A stretch of DNA of 64,000 nt from Gracilaria gracilis. Its lineage: Eukaryota; Rhodophyta; Florideophyceae; Gracilariales; Gracilariaceae. Below the pieces are notes generated by a model. That model searched no databases. It saw only the letters and a list, made by a program, of their open reading frames with translations, and had not been told where the DNA came from. Numbering within the stretch: position 1 is the stretch's first letter; each line of letters starts with the position of its first letter. Positions 29,149 to 38,789 of the stretch are shown one piece after another. Location: assembly GCA_030374805.1 (NCBI GenBank), contig JARGSG010000243.1, forward strand, positions 62,001 through 126,000, read 5' to 3'. A program made the translations under genes and the position numbers.

Positions 29149-31407
29149 TTATCCTACTGATATAATTCTTGCTAAGAAGAAAGCCCAAGTGGTCCCAATT
29201 CCTCCTAGTAAATAATGGGCTACACCTACAGCTCTTCCTTGAGTAATACTTAAAGCTCTTGGCTGAATCGATGGTGCTACTTTGACCTTATTATGAGCCC
29301 ATACAATAGATTCTATAAGCTCTTGCCAATATCCACGTCCACTAAATAAGAACATTAAGCTAAACGCCCAAATAAAATGAGCTCCTAAAAAAATTAGTCC
29401 ATATGCAGATAAAGCCGAGCCGTATGATTGAATTACTTGTGAAGCTTGGGCCCATAAGAAATCTCTTAACCATCCATTAATTGTAATGGCACTTTGAGCA
29501 AAATTTCCTCCTGTAATATGAGATATGGCTCCTGTAGGAGTAACGCTCCCCCAAACATCAGATTGCATTTTCCAGCTAAAATGAAATATTGCTATAGATA
29601 ATGAATTATACATCCAGAAAAGTCCTAAAAACACATGATCCCATCCAGATACTTGACATGTACCTCCTCTTCCAGGACCGTCACAAGGAAAACGGAAGCC
29701 TAAGTTAGATTTATCTGGTATTAATCTAGAATTACGAGAGAATAAAAATCCTTTGACTAAGATCAGCACTGTTACATGAATAGTAAATGCATGGATATGA
29801 TGTACCATGAAATCAGCTGTTCCTAACTTTATTGGCATCATGGCAATTTTATTATTAATTGCTACTATGTCACCTCCAAATGCATAACTAGCTGTAGCTA
29901 ATGCATTTGGGCTTGTGTTGCTTGGAGCAAGACTATGAATATTTTGTATCCATTGTGCAAATATTGGCTGTAATTGTATGGCTGTATCTGAAAACATATC
30001 TTGAGATCTACCTAATGCTCTCATTGTATCGTTATGGATATATAGACCAAATGAATGAAATCCTAGAAAGATACATACCCAGTTTAAATGAGATATTATA
30101 GCATCTCTATGTCTTATAATTCTATCTAGTACATTATTATAATTTTGTGCTGGATTATAATCTCTTACCATAAATATTGAAGCGTGTGCTCCTGCTCCTA
30201 CAATACAAAAACCTCCTATCCACATATGATGCGTAAACAGAGATAATTGTGTTGGGTAATCAGTTGCAATATATGGATATGGAGGCATTGCATACATATG
30301 ATGTGCTACGATTATACTTAATGATCCCATCATTGCTAAATTGATAGCTAATTGTGCATGCCAAGAAGTTGTTAGAATTTCATAAAGTCCTTTATGTCCT
30401 TCTCCTGTTAATGGACCTTTATGAGCTTCTAATATTTCTTTCATGCTATGCCCAATACCCCAATTAGTTCTATACATATGACCTGCTACTAAAAACAATA
30501 CTGCTAGAGCTAAATGATGATGAGCTGTATCAGTTAGCCATAAACCGCCTGTAACAGGATTTAATCCACCTTTGAAAGTTAAAAAATCTGAGTATTCATT
30601 CCAATTTAGAGTAAAGAAAGGAATTATTCCTTTACCAAAACTGGGATATAATTGACTAACTAACTCTCTATTCACTAAAAATTCATGCGGCAGAGGTAAT
30701 TCTTGTGGAGATACACCAGAGTCTAGTAGCTTATTAATAGGTATAGAAATATGAATTTGATGTCCTGACCATGCTAAGCAACCTAGTCCCAGCAAGCCTG
30801 CCAGATGGTGATTCATCATAGATTCAACATTTTGAAACCATTCTAGTTTTGGTGCAGCTTTATGGTAATGAAACCAACCAGCAAAAACCATTAAACAAGC
30901 CATGAATAGTCCAGCTATCGCTGTTGCATAAAGTTCGAATTCTGTTGTTATTCCAGATGCACGCCATATTTGGAAAAAACCAGATGTAATTTGAACTCCT
31001 TGAAATCCACCTCCAACATCCCCATTTAAAATTTCTTGACCAACAATAGGCCATACAATTTGAGCGCTAGGTTTTATTGCGGTAGGGTTGCTCAGCCATG
31101 CTACATAATTTGAGAACTTTGCGCCATGGAAGTACATTCCACTAAGCCATAAGAATATAATCGCTAGTTGACCAAAGTGTGCACTAAAGATTTTTCGTGA
31201 AATTTCTTCTAGAGAACTTGTATGACTGTCAAAGTCGTGAGCATCTGCATGTAAATTCCAGATCCAAGTAGTTGTTTTAGGACCTTTAGCTAGTGTTCTT
31301 GAAAAGTGACCAGGTTTTGACCATTTTTCAAATGAGGTAGCAACAGGATTTTTATCTACAGTAACTTGAACTTTTTTTGTCTCTTGCTCTTGTGAGCTAA
31401 TTGTCAT
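29149..31407 (-). CDS. psaA: Photosystem I P700 apoprotein A1
   Basis: Partner reaction-centre subunit of PSI, 752 residues. The FX ligands are Cys575 and Cys584 in [19 protein letters not shown]. The start is the ATG of [15 protein letters not shown], preceded by an AGGAGA Shine-Dalgarno; the frame continues 11 codons upstream only to a TTG and is rejected. A promoter-like -35/-10 pair lies about 135 bp upstream. It heads the psaA-psaB-rps14 unit. Confidence 0.99.
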   Translation of the reverse strand: MTISSQEQETKKVQVTVDKNPVATSFEKWSKPGHFSRTLAKGPKTTTWIWNLHADAHDFDSHTSSLEEISRKIFSAHFGQLAIIFLWLSGMYFHGAKFSNYVAWLSNPTAIKPSAQIVWPIVGQEILNGDVGGGFQGVQITSGFFQIWRASGITTEFELYATAIAGLFMACLMVFAGWFHYHKAAPKLEWFQNVESMMNHHLAGLLGLGCLAWSGHQIHISIPINKLLDSGVSPQELPLPHEFLVNRELVSQLYPSFGKGIIPFFTLNWNEYSDFLTFKGGLNPVTGGLWLTDTAHHHLALAVLFLVAGHMYRTNWGIGHSMKEILEAHKGPLTGEGHKGLYEILTTSWHAQLAINLAMMGSLSIIVAHHMYAMPPYPYIATDYPTQLSLFTHHMWIGGFCIVGAGAHASIFMVRDYNPAQNYNNVLDRIIRHRDAIISHLNWVCIFLGFHSFGLYIHNDTMRALGRSQDMFSDTAIQLQPIFAQWIQNIHSLAPSNTSPNALATASYAFGGDIVAINNKIAMMPIKLGTADFMVHHIHAFTIHVTVLILVKGFLFSRNSRLIPDKSNLGFRFPCDGPGRGGTCQVSGWDHVFLGLFWMYNSLSIAIFHFSWKMQSDVWGSVTPTGAISHITGGNFAQSAITINGWLRDFLWAQASQVIQSYGSALSAYGLIFLGAHFIWAFSLMFLFSGRGYWQELIESIVWAHNKVKVAPSIQPRALSITQGRAVGVAHYLLGGIGTTWAFFLARIISVG

Positions 31408-31541
31408 TGAAATTCTCCTGTTTATTCTAATAAAATACAATGAGACAATTTAACAAAACACTCATTATGTTAATATTTTTGCATCTTTAATTGATATTCA
31501 TTCATGCAATTTATACAATTGAGTTTTTATTACTAACTTAT

Positions 31542-31570
31542 ATTATAAATATAACCCATATATTACCCAA
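31542..31570 (-). promoter_or_regulatory. Candidate promoter of psaA
   Basis: On the minus strand TTGGGT (31570-31565) and a perfect TATAAT (31547-31542) are separated by exactly 17 bp, the bacterial sigma-70 spacing. They lie about 135 bp upstream of the psaA ATG, within the 229-bp spacer to accB. The -35 matches only the TTG half. Motif evidence only. Confidence 0.4.
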
Positions 31571-31636
31571 CATCTGTTAACAATAGTTAAAATCTAAGAT
31601 TTATTAACTCTATTAATTATCTTAAGATTATATTCA

Positions 31637-32137
31637 TCATATTGTTTGTACTTTCATGAGAGCTTGACCACAGTCAACAATTTCTCCGTCTTTAACCAAT
31701 ATTTCAACGATTTTACCATTCACTTCAGCTTCTATTTCATTCATTAATTTCATAGCTTCAATTATACATACTGTTTGTTTTTTATTAACTATGTCATTTT
31801 TTTCTATAAATGGTGTTTCATTGGGCGCTGGAGATCTATAAAAAGTACCAACCATAGGTGAAACTATTGTGGAATAGCTTTTAGCTTCATTTGAATGTAT
31901 TTGTGTATTATGAGAATTGATATAGTTTAGTCTATTTTTATCTTCTTGAATTTTTACGATATTTTCGATAGGCATATCAGAATATTTGCGTGCTTGAATT
32001 GTAGAATTTGTATTAAAAATAATGTTATCCTTATTAATAAACAATTCAAATTGTTGACTTACAATATTAAGACGACAAATTTTATTTGTTTTAATTGAAT
32101 ATAGTATTTTTCTTAAATCTTTTATTTGAAAGTTCAT
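31637..32137 (-). CDS. accB: Biotin carboxyl carrier protein of acetyl-CoA carboxylase
   Basis: BCCP subunit of the multisubunit plastid acetyl-CoA carboxylase, 166 residues, carrying carboxybiotin between biotin carboxylase and the transferase for fatty acid synthesis. The biotinyl domain (about 90-166) has the EAMKLMNEIEAE motif with biotin on Lys130. The N-terminal 80 residues are lysine- and asparagine-rich and poorly conserved, as usual. accA and accD are not in the window; acpP, another fatty acid synthesis gene, is at 34262 on the other strand. Confidence 0.96.
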   Translation of the reverse strand: MNFQIKDLRKILYSIKTNKICRLNIVSQQFELFINKDNIIFNTNSTIQARKYSDMPIENIVKIQEDKNRLNYINSHNTQIHSNEAKSYSTIVSPMVGTFYRSPAPNETPFIEKNDIVNKKQTVCIIEAMKLMNEIEAEVNGKIVEILVKDGEIVDCGQALMKVQTI

Positions 32138-32467
32138 ATTTAACTCATGTTCTCCTGTAGTATATTATTCTATATATTATATATTAAACTCATGTTTTAT
32201 ATTTCTACTATTGTAGTTGATTTTTAAATATTTTTGTATCTTTTCATAATATATTTATTTACTATTATAGGATTCTTATATGAAGATGTTATTCTTTTAT
32301 AGTATTGATTATATTTCTTGATTAACAAATCTATGCGATAGTAGATAAGTATAAGTTACAATGAATCCTATCTTTAATATGAATTTAATTTCTTTTCTTT
32401 TTAACAAGAATACATCTAATGATATGAAGAAATAAAAGTTTTTATTTTATTAATTGATAAACCAGCA
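32138..32467. other. Spacer between accB and ycf45, no gene seen
   Basis: A 330-bp AT-rich spacer between divergent accB (-) and ycf45 (+). It contains only very short ATG frames (13 and 24 codons) without family features. I looked for tRNA, signal-recognition RNA, RNase P and tmRNA signatures and saw none. It should contain the promoters of both flanking genes. Confidence 0.6.
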
Positions 32468-34156
32468 ATGTTAATATCAGATGATTTAGACCAGATGTTA
32501 GAAATTTTACCCGATTTTATTAGGTGTCCTTTACAAATTCATGCCGACAGGAAGTCTTTAATTGAGGTTGTTATGGATTTAGGTAGGAAACCAGAAGCAC
32601 GTTTTCCCCAAGGACCTGAATACTTATCTAGTAGAATTATAACTTGGCAAGATTTAGATTATTCTATTAAGCGTATAGGAAATTTTAGTGGTGATAATCG
32701 TTCTGGTATTGAAAGGACATTACACAGAATTAGTTCTATTAAAAATAGACAAGGCATTATTATTGGTTTAACATGCCGAGTAGGTAGAGCTATTTTAGGT
32801 ACTATCAGTATTATTAGAGATTTATTAGATCAAAATCCTTCTATCTTATTGTTGGGTAAACCAGGTGTAGGTAAAACTACAGCAATTAGAGAAATTGCAA
32901 GAGTATTAGCAGATGAAATGGAGAAGAGAGTTGTAATAATCGATACTTCGAATGAGATAGCTGGTGATGGCGATATACCACATCCTTCTATTGGTAGAGC
33001 AAGAAGAATGCAGGTATCAAGGCCAGAGCTTCAGCATCAAGTTATGATTGAGGCTGTGGAAAATCATATGCCAGAGGTTATTATAATTGATGAAATAGGA
33101 ACAGAATTAGAAGCTTTAGCTGCCCGCACAATAGCTGAGAGAGGTGTTCAACTAGTTGGTACTGCGCATGGTAATTATTTAGATAGCTTAATAAAGAACC
33201 CGATTTTATCTGATTTAATTGGCGGTATACAATATGTTACTCTTGGTGATGATGAGGCTAAACGGAGAGGTTCGCAGAAAAGTATTTTAGAAAGAAAAGC
33301 ATCTCCTGCATTTCAAGTCGCTATAGAGATTCATGATCGTCATAGCTGGATTGTTCATGAATCAGTTGGCCAGGCGGTTGATCAATTATTACAAGGTATA
33401 AATTTATGGGTTCAGCGACGTAAATTAGTAAATGATGGTTCCATTTTGATTCAATCTGAACAATATATACCCATTAATTTTGTTTCTAATACGAGTTATT
33501 ATTATTCTAAAGTGAATGTCAAAAATGTAAAGTCTAGTAAGACTAGTATGAATGTATTAAATACAAAAGTATCTTCAAATTTTTCTAAACAGCAAAATTT
33601 AATACAATGGCAACAAACATCTTCTGTACTAAGTTTTTCTCAAGATGTTCTTCAAGATCTTTTTAGTATACGTGTTTATGTGTATTATATTAATATTAAT
33701 CAAGTACAAACAATAGTGAATTCTTTGTCTTTACCCATCTTGGTTACAAGAGATATCACACAAGCAGATATAATTTTAGCTTTAAGATCAAATTTTAAAC
33801 ATAATACAAAGCTAAAGCAGATAGCTAAAGCAAGACAGATAACAATATATACAATATGCAGTAGCACCTCTGCTAATATTAAGCGTGCTTTAACAAAAAT
33901 GCTAAATCTTAATAAGGTATCTAATTATAATTGGGAAATTATATGTCAAAATGTTAAATCAATGGAGTTACGCACTTTAATAGAAACTAGAATAGCTATA
34001 GAAAAAATTGTGAATGGTAAGAAACAGTCAGTAGAACTTCTTCCTAGAAACGTGAATTTACGTAAGTTGCAACATGAACTAATCAATTTTTATAATTTAA
34101 GGTCTCGTAGTTTTGGTGAAGAACCTAATCGAAGATTGAAAGTTTATCCTGATTAG
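32468..34156 (+). CDS. ycf45: AAA ATPase with C-terminal R3H-like end, Ycf45
   Basis: Protein of 562 residues. The ATPase core has Walker A GKPGVGKT at residues 130-137 and Walker B EVIIIDE ending at Asp208-Glu209, in the style of SpoIIIAA-like and secretion ATPases. A low-complexity, Asn/Ser-rich linker (about 335-385) follows. The C-terminal end SRSFGEEPNRRLKVYP resembles an R3H single-stranded nucleic acid-binding motif. It is conserved in cyanobacteria and red-lineage plastids as Ycf45; the function is not known to me. acpP follows on the same strand. Confidence 0.9.
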   Translation: MLISDDLDQMLEILPDFIRCPLQIHADRKSLIEVVMDLGRKPEARFPQGPEYLSSRIITWQDLDYSIKRIGNFSGDNRSGIERTLHRISSIKNRQGIIIGLTCRVGRAILGTISIIRDLLDQNPSILLLGKPGVGKTTAIREIARVLADEMEKRVVIIDTSNEIAGDGDIPHPSIGRARRMQVSRPELQHQVMIEAVENHMPEVIIIDEIGTELEALAARTIAERGVQLVGTAHGNYLDSLIKNPILSDLIGGIQYVTLGDDEAKRRGSQKSILERKASPAFQVAIEIHDRHSWIVHESVGQAVDQLLQGINLWVQRRKLVNDGSILIQSEQYIPINFVSNTSYYYSKVNVKNVKSSKTSMNVLNTKVSSNFSKQQNLIQWQQTSSVLSFSQDVLQDLFSIRVYVYYININQVQTIVNSLSLPILVTRDITQADIILALRSNFKHNTKLKQIAKARQITIYTICSSTSANIKRALTKMLNLNKVSNYNWEIICQNVKSMELRTLIETRIAIEKIVNGKKQSVELLPRNVNLRKLQHELINFYNLRSRSFGEEPNRRLKVYPD

Positions 34157-34261
34157 CGTCATATACAATTATATTATTTAATATACTTTTATATTTTTAA
34201 TAATTATAGATACAGGTTATTTTAATGAAAATATATGTTATTTATTAATTAAGGAGCTATT

Positions 34262-34522
34262 ATGTCATCCACTAAATCAACATCATCTGTTCTTGAAAGA
34301 GTAAAAAATATTGTAGTCGAACAATTGAATACAACTCGTGAAGAAATCAAAGAAGATAGTACTTTTACTAGTTTAGGAGCTGATTCTTTAGATACAGTTG
34401 AACTAGTAATGGCTCTTGAGGAAGAATTCTCTTTAGAGATCGATGATGAAGAAGCTGAAAAAATAGAAAATATTGGTGAAGCCGTAGAATTAATAAAATA
34501 TCGTATGAATATAAGTGATTAA
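34262..34522 (+). CDS. acpP: Acyl carrier protein
   Basis: Small acidic four-helix protein of 86 residues that carries growing acyl chains in plastid fatty acid synthesis. The phosphopantetheine site is Ser42 in [12 protein letters not shown]. An AAGGAG Shine-Dalgarno lies 6 nt before the ATG. It follows ycf45 on the same strand. The N-terminal ten residues ([10 protein letters not shown]) are a short extension with no clear role. Confidence 0.97.
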   Translation: MSSTKSTSSVLERVKNIVVEQLNTTREEIKEDSTFTSLGADSLDTVELVMALEEEFSLEIDDEEAEKIENIGEAVELIKYRMNISD

Positions 34523-34602
34523 GATGAAGATAAGTAATGAATAATAATAGAGTAAAAGATAAACTGGTTTGGACTGAAAATTAAATCAAAAGATTAGATG
34601 TA

Positions 34603-34688
34603 CGGAGAGGGTGGGATTCGAACCCACGGAACCTGACGGTTCATCTGATTTCAAATCAGACGCAATAAACCAACTCTACCACCTCTCC
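34603..34688 (-). tRNA. trnS(tga): tRNA-Ser(TGA)
   Basis: Class II tRNA of 86 nt on the minus strand. Acceptor GGAGAGG/CCTCTCC with the usual Ser discriminator G, anticodon loop TTTGAAA giving TGA for UCN codons, a long variable arm and the T arm GTGGGTTCGAATCCCAC. It lies between acpP (+) and psaD (-). Confidence 0.96.
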
Positions 34689-34824
34689 ACGGCTTTCTAA
34701 TATCTGAACACAAATCATAACATAATTAAGATATTAAATACAATTTTATATTTCGATCTTAATTTATCAGTTATATTATATGTTCAGCTTGTATCATAGT
34801 TTCCATTAATACATGTTAAATAAA

Positions 34825-35250
34825 TTATTCATATGTAGCTCTTCCTGTAAATTTTCTGTTTACTGGATCATCATTTTGGCCTATTGAGTGATTTATATTA
34901 CCTATACCAATTCTGCCAGCGTTAGCTTTTTCTGGAAATACACCATCTTTTGGATGTAAATATTGAACTTCGCTGTTAGGGAAAATTCTGTAAATTTTAA
35001 AGTCTTTAATTTTAAATTTAGTTTTCAGTTGCATACTTAATGCAAGACATTGTTCTTTTCTCGCTAGGTATAAAAGATTATTGCCTTCATTCATGATAGC
35101 AGCCCCACCTGTGGGCATTTCAAAAATTTGTTCCGTTTTACTGGTCCAAGTAATAGCGTATTTTTCTTCTGTTTCTGCTGATCTAAGCCATCCACCTGTG
35201 CTACCACCAAAAGTTGGTGATGGCATTTTTAAATCTATTGTATTAGTCAT
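34825..35250 (-). CDS. psaD: Photosystem I subunit II (PsaD)
   Basis: Stromal PSI subunit of 141 residues, the main ferredoxin docking protein; its partner ferredoxin is encoded at 8054. Signatures are the [27 protein letters not shown]-terminal region, FEMPTGGAA, and [17 protein letters not shown] near residues 97-113. Plastid-encoded in red algae, nuclear in green plants. It lies between acsF and trnS(TGA) on the same strand. Confidence 0.98.
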   Translation of the reverse strand: MTNTIDLKMPSPTFGGSTGGWLRSAETEEKYAITWTSKTEQIFEMPTGGAAIMNEGNNLLYLARKEQCLALSMQLKTKFKIKDFKIYRIFPNSEVQYLHPKDGVFPEKANAGRIGIGNINHSIGQNDDPVNRKFTGRATYE

Positions 35251-35353
35251 AATAAATAAAGAAGTAAATTATATTTAATATTATAAGCTATTTTCTATCT
35301 TTAAGTTAAATAGGAAATAAAGCTTTATTTTTTTTACTTATAAAGTATTTTGA

Positions 35354-36403
35354 TTATCTGATAGTCGATATTACGTATGATGAAGCAATAGTTGGTAATA
35401 AATATAATCTCACGAGATAATAACTTAAATGGATATAAATAGGAACTTTAATAAGTTTTTTAATAATCCAATTATTGTTACTTTTGTTGATTTCTATCAG
35501 TTTTTTATTTTCTGAAGCACACTGGTCTAAATATTGAAAAAATTCAGGTTGGTCAACATTCAAAGCAACTGGAAAAATTCTTGATGCACTTTCATTTGTT
35601 TTTCTAATAACTTGCATATCATATTGTCGTGCATCTAGTCCAATAGATTTATAAAAATCTGATCTCTGGAAGTCATTTAAATACATAGTAGCAAATACGC
35701 TTAATAGAAAAAATCGACACCATAGTTTTGCTTCTAAATTGTTTAATAATTGTGGTTGCGATTTTAGTAATGCAGCAAAAAAATCACCGTGACGGTTTTC
35801 ATCTTGACACCAGTTTTCGAAAAATTTAAAAATTGGATATATTCTGTGTTCAGGATGTTGTTCCAAATGTCTATATATAGTTATATATCTCCAGTATCCA
35901 ATCTTTTCTGACAAATATGTTGCATAGAAAATGAATTTTGGGGAAAAAAAAGTATATTTTCTACTTTTAGTTAAAAACCCCAAGTCTAATGATAAATTAA
36001 AGTCGTTCATAGCTTTATTTAAAAAACCAGCATGCCTAGCTTCATCTCTTGACATCAGTAGGAAGCATTCTGCAAGTACAGGATTAGTTTTTTGTAATCT
36101 TCTTGATAGCTCTTTATATAATAAAAATCCTGAGAATTCTGCTGTACACGATCTTTCTAAAAATTCAATAAATAGTGCTTTAGTATTGCTATTTAAATTA
36201 GTCCAAGATTGTTCAAATTCTTCATCTCGAATAAAATGTTGTCTATTATAATCAGCTCTAAATTCTTCTAATAAAGCTTCAAACTCTTGTATATTGGGTG
36301 AAATATCTAGTTTAGACATTTCATTAAAATCTGTTGTATAAAACCGCGGAGTGAGTAGAGTTTCTTGTGTAGGTGGTTTAGATAAATTTTTCGTAGTTTC
36401 CAT
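35354..36403 (-). CDS. acsF: Mg-protoporphyrin IX monomethyl ester oxidative cyclase
   Basis: Aerobic di-iron cyclase of chlorophyll synthesis, 349 residues, forming ring E of protochlorophyllide. Iron-ligand motifs DEARH (residues 120-124) and DENRH (201-205) are present with the earlier [16 protein letters not shown] helix. Also called ycf59 or chlI-type cyclase chl27 in older lists. It lies just upstream of psaD on the same strand. The oxygen requirement is family knowledge; the anaerobic bchE-type route is not seen here. Confidence 0.96.
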   Translation of the reverse strand: METTKNLSKPPTQETLLTPRFYTTDFNEMSKLDISPNIQEFEALLEEFRADYNRQHFIRDEEFEQSWTNLNSNTKALFIEFLERSCTAEFSGFLLYKELSRRLQKTNPVLAECFLLMSRDEARHAGFLNKAMNDFNLSLDLGFLTKSRKYTFFSPKFIFYATYLSEKIGYWRYITIYRHLEQHPEHRIYPIFKFFENWCQDENRHGDFFAALLKSQPQLLNNLEAKLWCRFFLLSVFATMYLNDFQRSDFYKSIGLDARQYDMQVIRKTNESASRIFPVALNVDQPEFFQYLDQCASENKKLIEINKSNNNWIIKKLIKVPIYIHLSYYLVRLYLLPTIASSYVISTIR

Positions 36404-36658
36404 GAGTTTAGATAATTGATTTGATTTTTTATACTCTTTAATTAAGATATAATATATTATTATTTTTAATACTAACCTTAACTCTCATATAGTTTACTTA
36501 TAATTGTAAAAAATTTACATTTCGTGATTTTTATATTCTATATTATTATTTAATATGGACAATCTTGTGATGTGATGTTTTATACATTTAGCTTGATAAG
36601 ATTAATATATAAATATTTATTATATAATTGATTATATAAATATAGGAGTTAAAGTAAA

Positions 36659-36751
36659 ATGTTAGATATAATTAGTCTTGGTTGGGGATCATTATTGGCT
36701 GTATTCAGTTTTTCAGTTGCATTAGTTGTGTGGGGACGAAATGGTTTTTAA
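36659..36751 (+). CDS. petN: Cytochrome b6f subunit VIII (PetN)
   Basis: Single-helix subunit of 30 residues, [19 protein letters not shown] followed by [11 protein letters not shown]. The LGW start and the VVWGRNGF end are diagnostic. Essential for cytochrome b6f assembly. It heads a plus-strand run with petM 52 bp downstream; together with petG (26290) and petA (43718) four b6f genes lie in the window. A TAGGAG Shine-Dalgarno precedes it. Confidence 0.96.
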   Translation: MLDIISLGWGSLLAVFSFSVALVVWGRNGF

Positions 36752-36803
36752 TCTTGATATTGTGACTATTAACTAAATTTGCATTTAGATATGGAGTAAT
36801 ATA

Positions 36804-36902
36804 ATGGGAGGAGAAATTTTGATGGCCAGTAGTATAAGTTTTATACTTATATTAATAGGCCTTGTTTTAGGATTTATATTGCTTAAAATTCAAGGTGAAT
36901 AA
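36804..36902 (+). CDS. petM: Cytochrome b6f subunit VII (PetM)
   Basis: Subunit of 32 residues with one membrane helix, recognised by MGGEIL at the N-terminus and LGFILLKIQGE at the C-terminus, the conserved ends of PetM (formerly ycf31). A second in-frame ATG at residue 7 is not preferred because MGGEIL is conserved. Followed by a perfect inverted repeat (36982-37004) before ycf47. Confidence 0.94.
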   Translation: MGGEILMASSISFILILIGLVLGFILLKIQGE

Positions 36903-36981
36903 ATACAGATCCTTTTTTTTCGTGTGAGTTTATTGTTTTTAGTTTTTTGATATTTAATTTATTTGTTTAACAATAATATAT

Positions 36982-37004
36982 AAGAATATGATAATCATAT
37001 TCTT
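36982..37004 (+). terminator. Palindrome after petN-petM
   Basis: Perfect 11-bp arms (36982-36992 and 36994-37004) around a single base, followed by a T-rich CTTATTAATATT stretch on the plus strand. It lies between petM and ycf47 and may end the petN-petM transcript. The formed hairpin would need to open one to two pairs for a loop. Confidence 0.5.
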
Positions 37005-37051
37005 CTTATTAATATTATTAATACAGTTTTTATTTTAACAACGGAATTAAT

Positions 37052-37267
37052 ATGAAAGTTTTATGGTATACAATTGGATTTTTTACAATAATATTAATAT
37101 TAATTAATAATCCCAAGTTTACAAGCTTAGGTGGTTTTTCAAGTAAGGCAAGCAGTTTAAATGTTACTCGGAGCACACAAAAAAATTTACAGATTATTAT
37201 TATTATTAATATATGTCTATTTTTAGGATCAACTATTTTATATGTGCTTTCATCCACTATATATTAA
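37052..37267 (+). CDS. ycf47: SecG-like protein Ycf47
   Basis: Membrane protein of 71 residues with two hydrophobic segments (about 2-20 and 48-69) and the conserved loop ILINNPKFTSLGGFSS between them. This topology and the NPK...LG loop are those of SecG, the small accessory subunit of the Sec translocon; in red algal plastids the gene is listed as ycf47 or secG. The likely partner is SecY (14173). It is followed at 36 bp by ycf36. Confidence 0.83.
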   Translation: MKVLWYTIGFFTIILILINNPKFTSLGGFSSKASSLNVTRSTQKNLQIIIIINICLFLGSTILYVLSSTIY

Positions 37268-37302
37268 CATGACAACATAATATACAATATATAGAAAAGC
37301 TT

Positions 37303-37806
37303 ATGCCCATTTCTAAAAAACTTTGTCCTGTTCCGTTTGACCAACAGCCTTTAAACGAATATTTTGCTCTAAAAGCTTCTTGGTTTTTTTCTTGGTCTAC
37401 TTTATCTTTAAATAAATACTTTATTAAACTTTTTCTTATTTTTGTATTTATTTTTGTTATTCTTATGTTTTCACTTGTGTATATAGTTTCAAAAACTTAT
37501 AGTATATGGAAATTAATTATTTTAAATATATTTATAGCAACTTTTATCTTTTTATTGATTTTTATACGTTTATACTTAGGATGGTCTTATATTGTTAAAA
37601 GACTGATTAGTGCAACTATATTTTATGAAGAATCAGGTTGGTATGATGGTGAGTTATGGATTAAAAAACCAGAAGCTTTAACACAGGATCGTCTTGTAGC
37701 ATTTTATGAAGTTATGCCGTTCTTGTTTAGAGCAAAATATGGTGTAATAGTCAGTTTCGCATTATTGTTTTTAGAAAAGATAATATATTCATTGATTTTA
37801 CTCTAA
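37303..37806 (+). CDS. ycf36: Conserved plastid membrane protein Ycf36
   Basis: Protein of 167 residues. The N-terminus CPVPFDQQPLNEYFALK, two central hydrophobic stretches (about 42-62 and 71-91), the segment LGWSYIVKRL and the motif YEESGWYDGELWIKKPEALTQDRL are the hallmarks of Ycf36 (DUF1230, related to CGLD27 of green algae and plants). Those nuclear relatives are tied to photosynthetic growth, but the exact role is not known to me. It lies between ycf47 and trnfM on the same strand. Confidence 0.9.
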   Translation: MPISKKLCPVPFDQQPLNEYFALKASWFFSWSTLSLNKYFIKLFLIFVFIFVILMFSLVYIVSKTYSIWKLIILNIFIATFIFLLIFIRLYLGWSYIVKRLISATIFYEESGWYDGELWIKKPEALTQDRLVAFYEVMPFLFRAKYGVIVSFALLFLEKIIYSLILL

Positions 37807-37832
37807 GAAATATATTATGATTATATTTTAAT

Positions 37833-37848
37833 CGCGGGGTAGAGCAGC

Positions 37849-37881
<33 letters not shown>

Positions 37882-37906
37882 AATGGTTCAAATCCATTCT
37901 CCGCTA
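37833..37906 (+). tRNA. trnfM(cat): Initiator tRNA-fMet(CAT)
   Basis: 74-nt tRNA with the bacterial initiator hallmarks: an unpaired C1-T72 at the top of the acceptor stem and three G-C pairs (GGG/CCC) next to the anticodon loop CTCATAA. T arm AATGG/CCATT is perfect. It sits 26 bp after ycf36 and upstream of bas1. Confidence 0.97.
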
Positions 37907-38035
37907 TTGTAATAGTTTAGTATTATATGTAATACTTATATTAATGTATGATATTATGTTGTTTTATTAATTTCATTTTATAGAATAGATAATATAAAAA
38001 ATACTAAGTGTTATAACAAAGAGCGTAATGTTAAC

Positions 38036-38635
38036 ATGGTAATAAAGAATAATTATGTTAGAGTTGGTCAACAAGCACCAAATTTTTCTGCCACTGCTGT
38101 ATATGATCAAGAATTTAAGAAAATAACATTGTCTGATTATTTAGGTAAATATGTTATATTATTGTTTTATCCTTTAGATTTTACATTTGTGTGTCCAACT
38201 GAGATTACTGCTTTTAGTGATGCATATAAAGACATTGAAGCGTTAAATGCAGAAATTTTAGGTATATCTGTTGATAGTGAATATTCTCATTTGGCATGGC
38301 TGCAAATGGAAAGAGATATTGGAGGTGTAGGAAATTTAAATTACCCACTGGTTTCTGATTTAACAAAAGATATTAGCGCTTCGTATAATGTTTTAACAGA
38401 AGAAGGAAAAGCTTTAAGAGGTTTATTTATTATTGATAAACAGGGGATTATACAATATTCTCTAGTTAATAATCTTGATTTTGGTCGCAGTGTTAGTGAA
38501 ACTTTAAGAATACTAAAAGCTATTCAATATGTACAGTCTCATCCGGATGAAGTATGTCCAGCAGATTGGCAACCAGGACAAGCTACTATAATTAATAATC
38601 CTCAAAAATCGAAGGATTATTTTCAGTCTATATAG
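38036..38635 (+). CDS. bas1: 2-Cys peroxiredoxin
   Basis: Thiol peroxidase of 199 residues that removes hydrogen peroxide and alkyl peroxides in the stroma. The peroxidatic Cys53 lies in DFTFVCPTE and the resolving Cys174 in [10 protein letters not shown], as in typical 2-Cys enzymes (AhpC/Prx1). Also named ycf42. It would be reduced by thioredoxin fed by ferredoxin. It stands before pbsA on the same strand, 154 bp apart. Confidence 0.96.
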   Translation: MVIKNNYVRVGQQAPNFSATAVYDQEFKKITLSDYLGKYVILLFYPLDFTFVCPTEITAFSDAYKDIEALNAEILGISVDSEYSHLAWLQMERDIGGVGNLNYPLVSDLTKDISASYNVLTEEGKALRGLFIIDKQGIIQYSLVNNLDFGRSVSETLRILKAIQYVQSHPDEVCPADWQPGQATIINNPQKSKDYFQSI

Positions 38636-38789
38636 ATTAATTGATGAGCTTTCTCTTTAAAATATTTAATATAATTATACGTTATAAAGTTTTATTCTAT
38701 ATTATTAAGTTGTTAGTATAAAATAAGCTTCGATCAAATTATATTATTTTTTTGTATTTTTAGTTATAGATTTATTAGGAATAATACAT

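Noticed and set aside
32138-32467. Possible small RNA gene (signal-recognition RNA, RNase P RNA, tmRNA) in the larger spacers
   Set aside because: Such RNAs are known from red algal plastids, but none of their conserved motifs is visible here or in 25788-26092 and 45552-45888.
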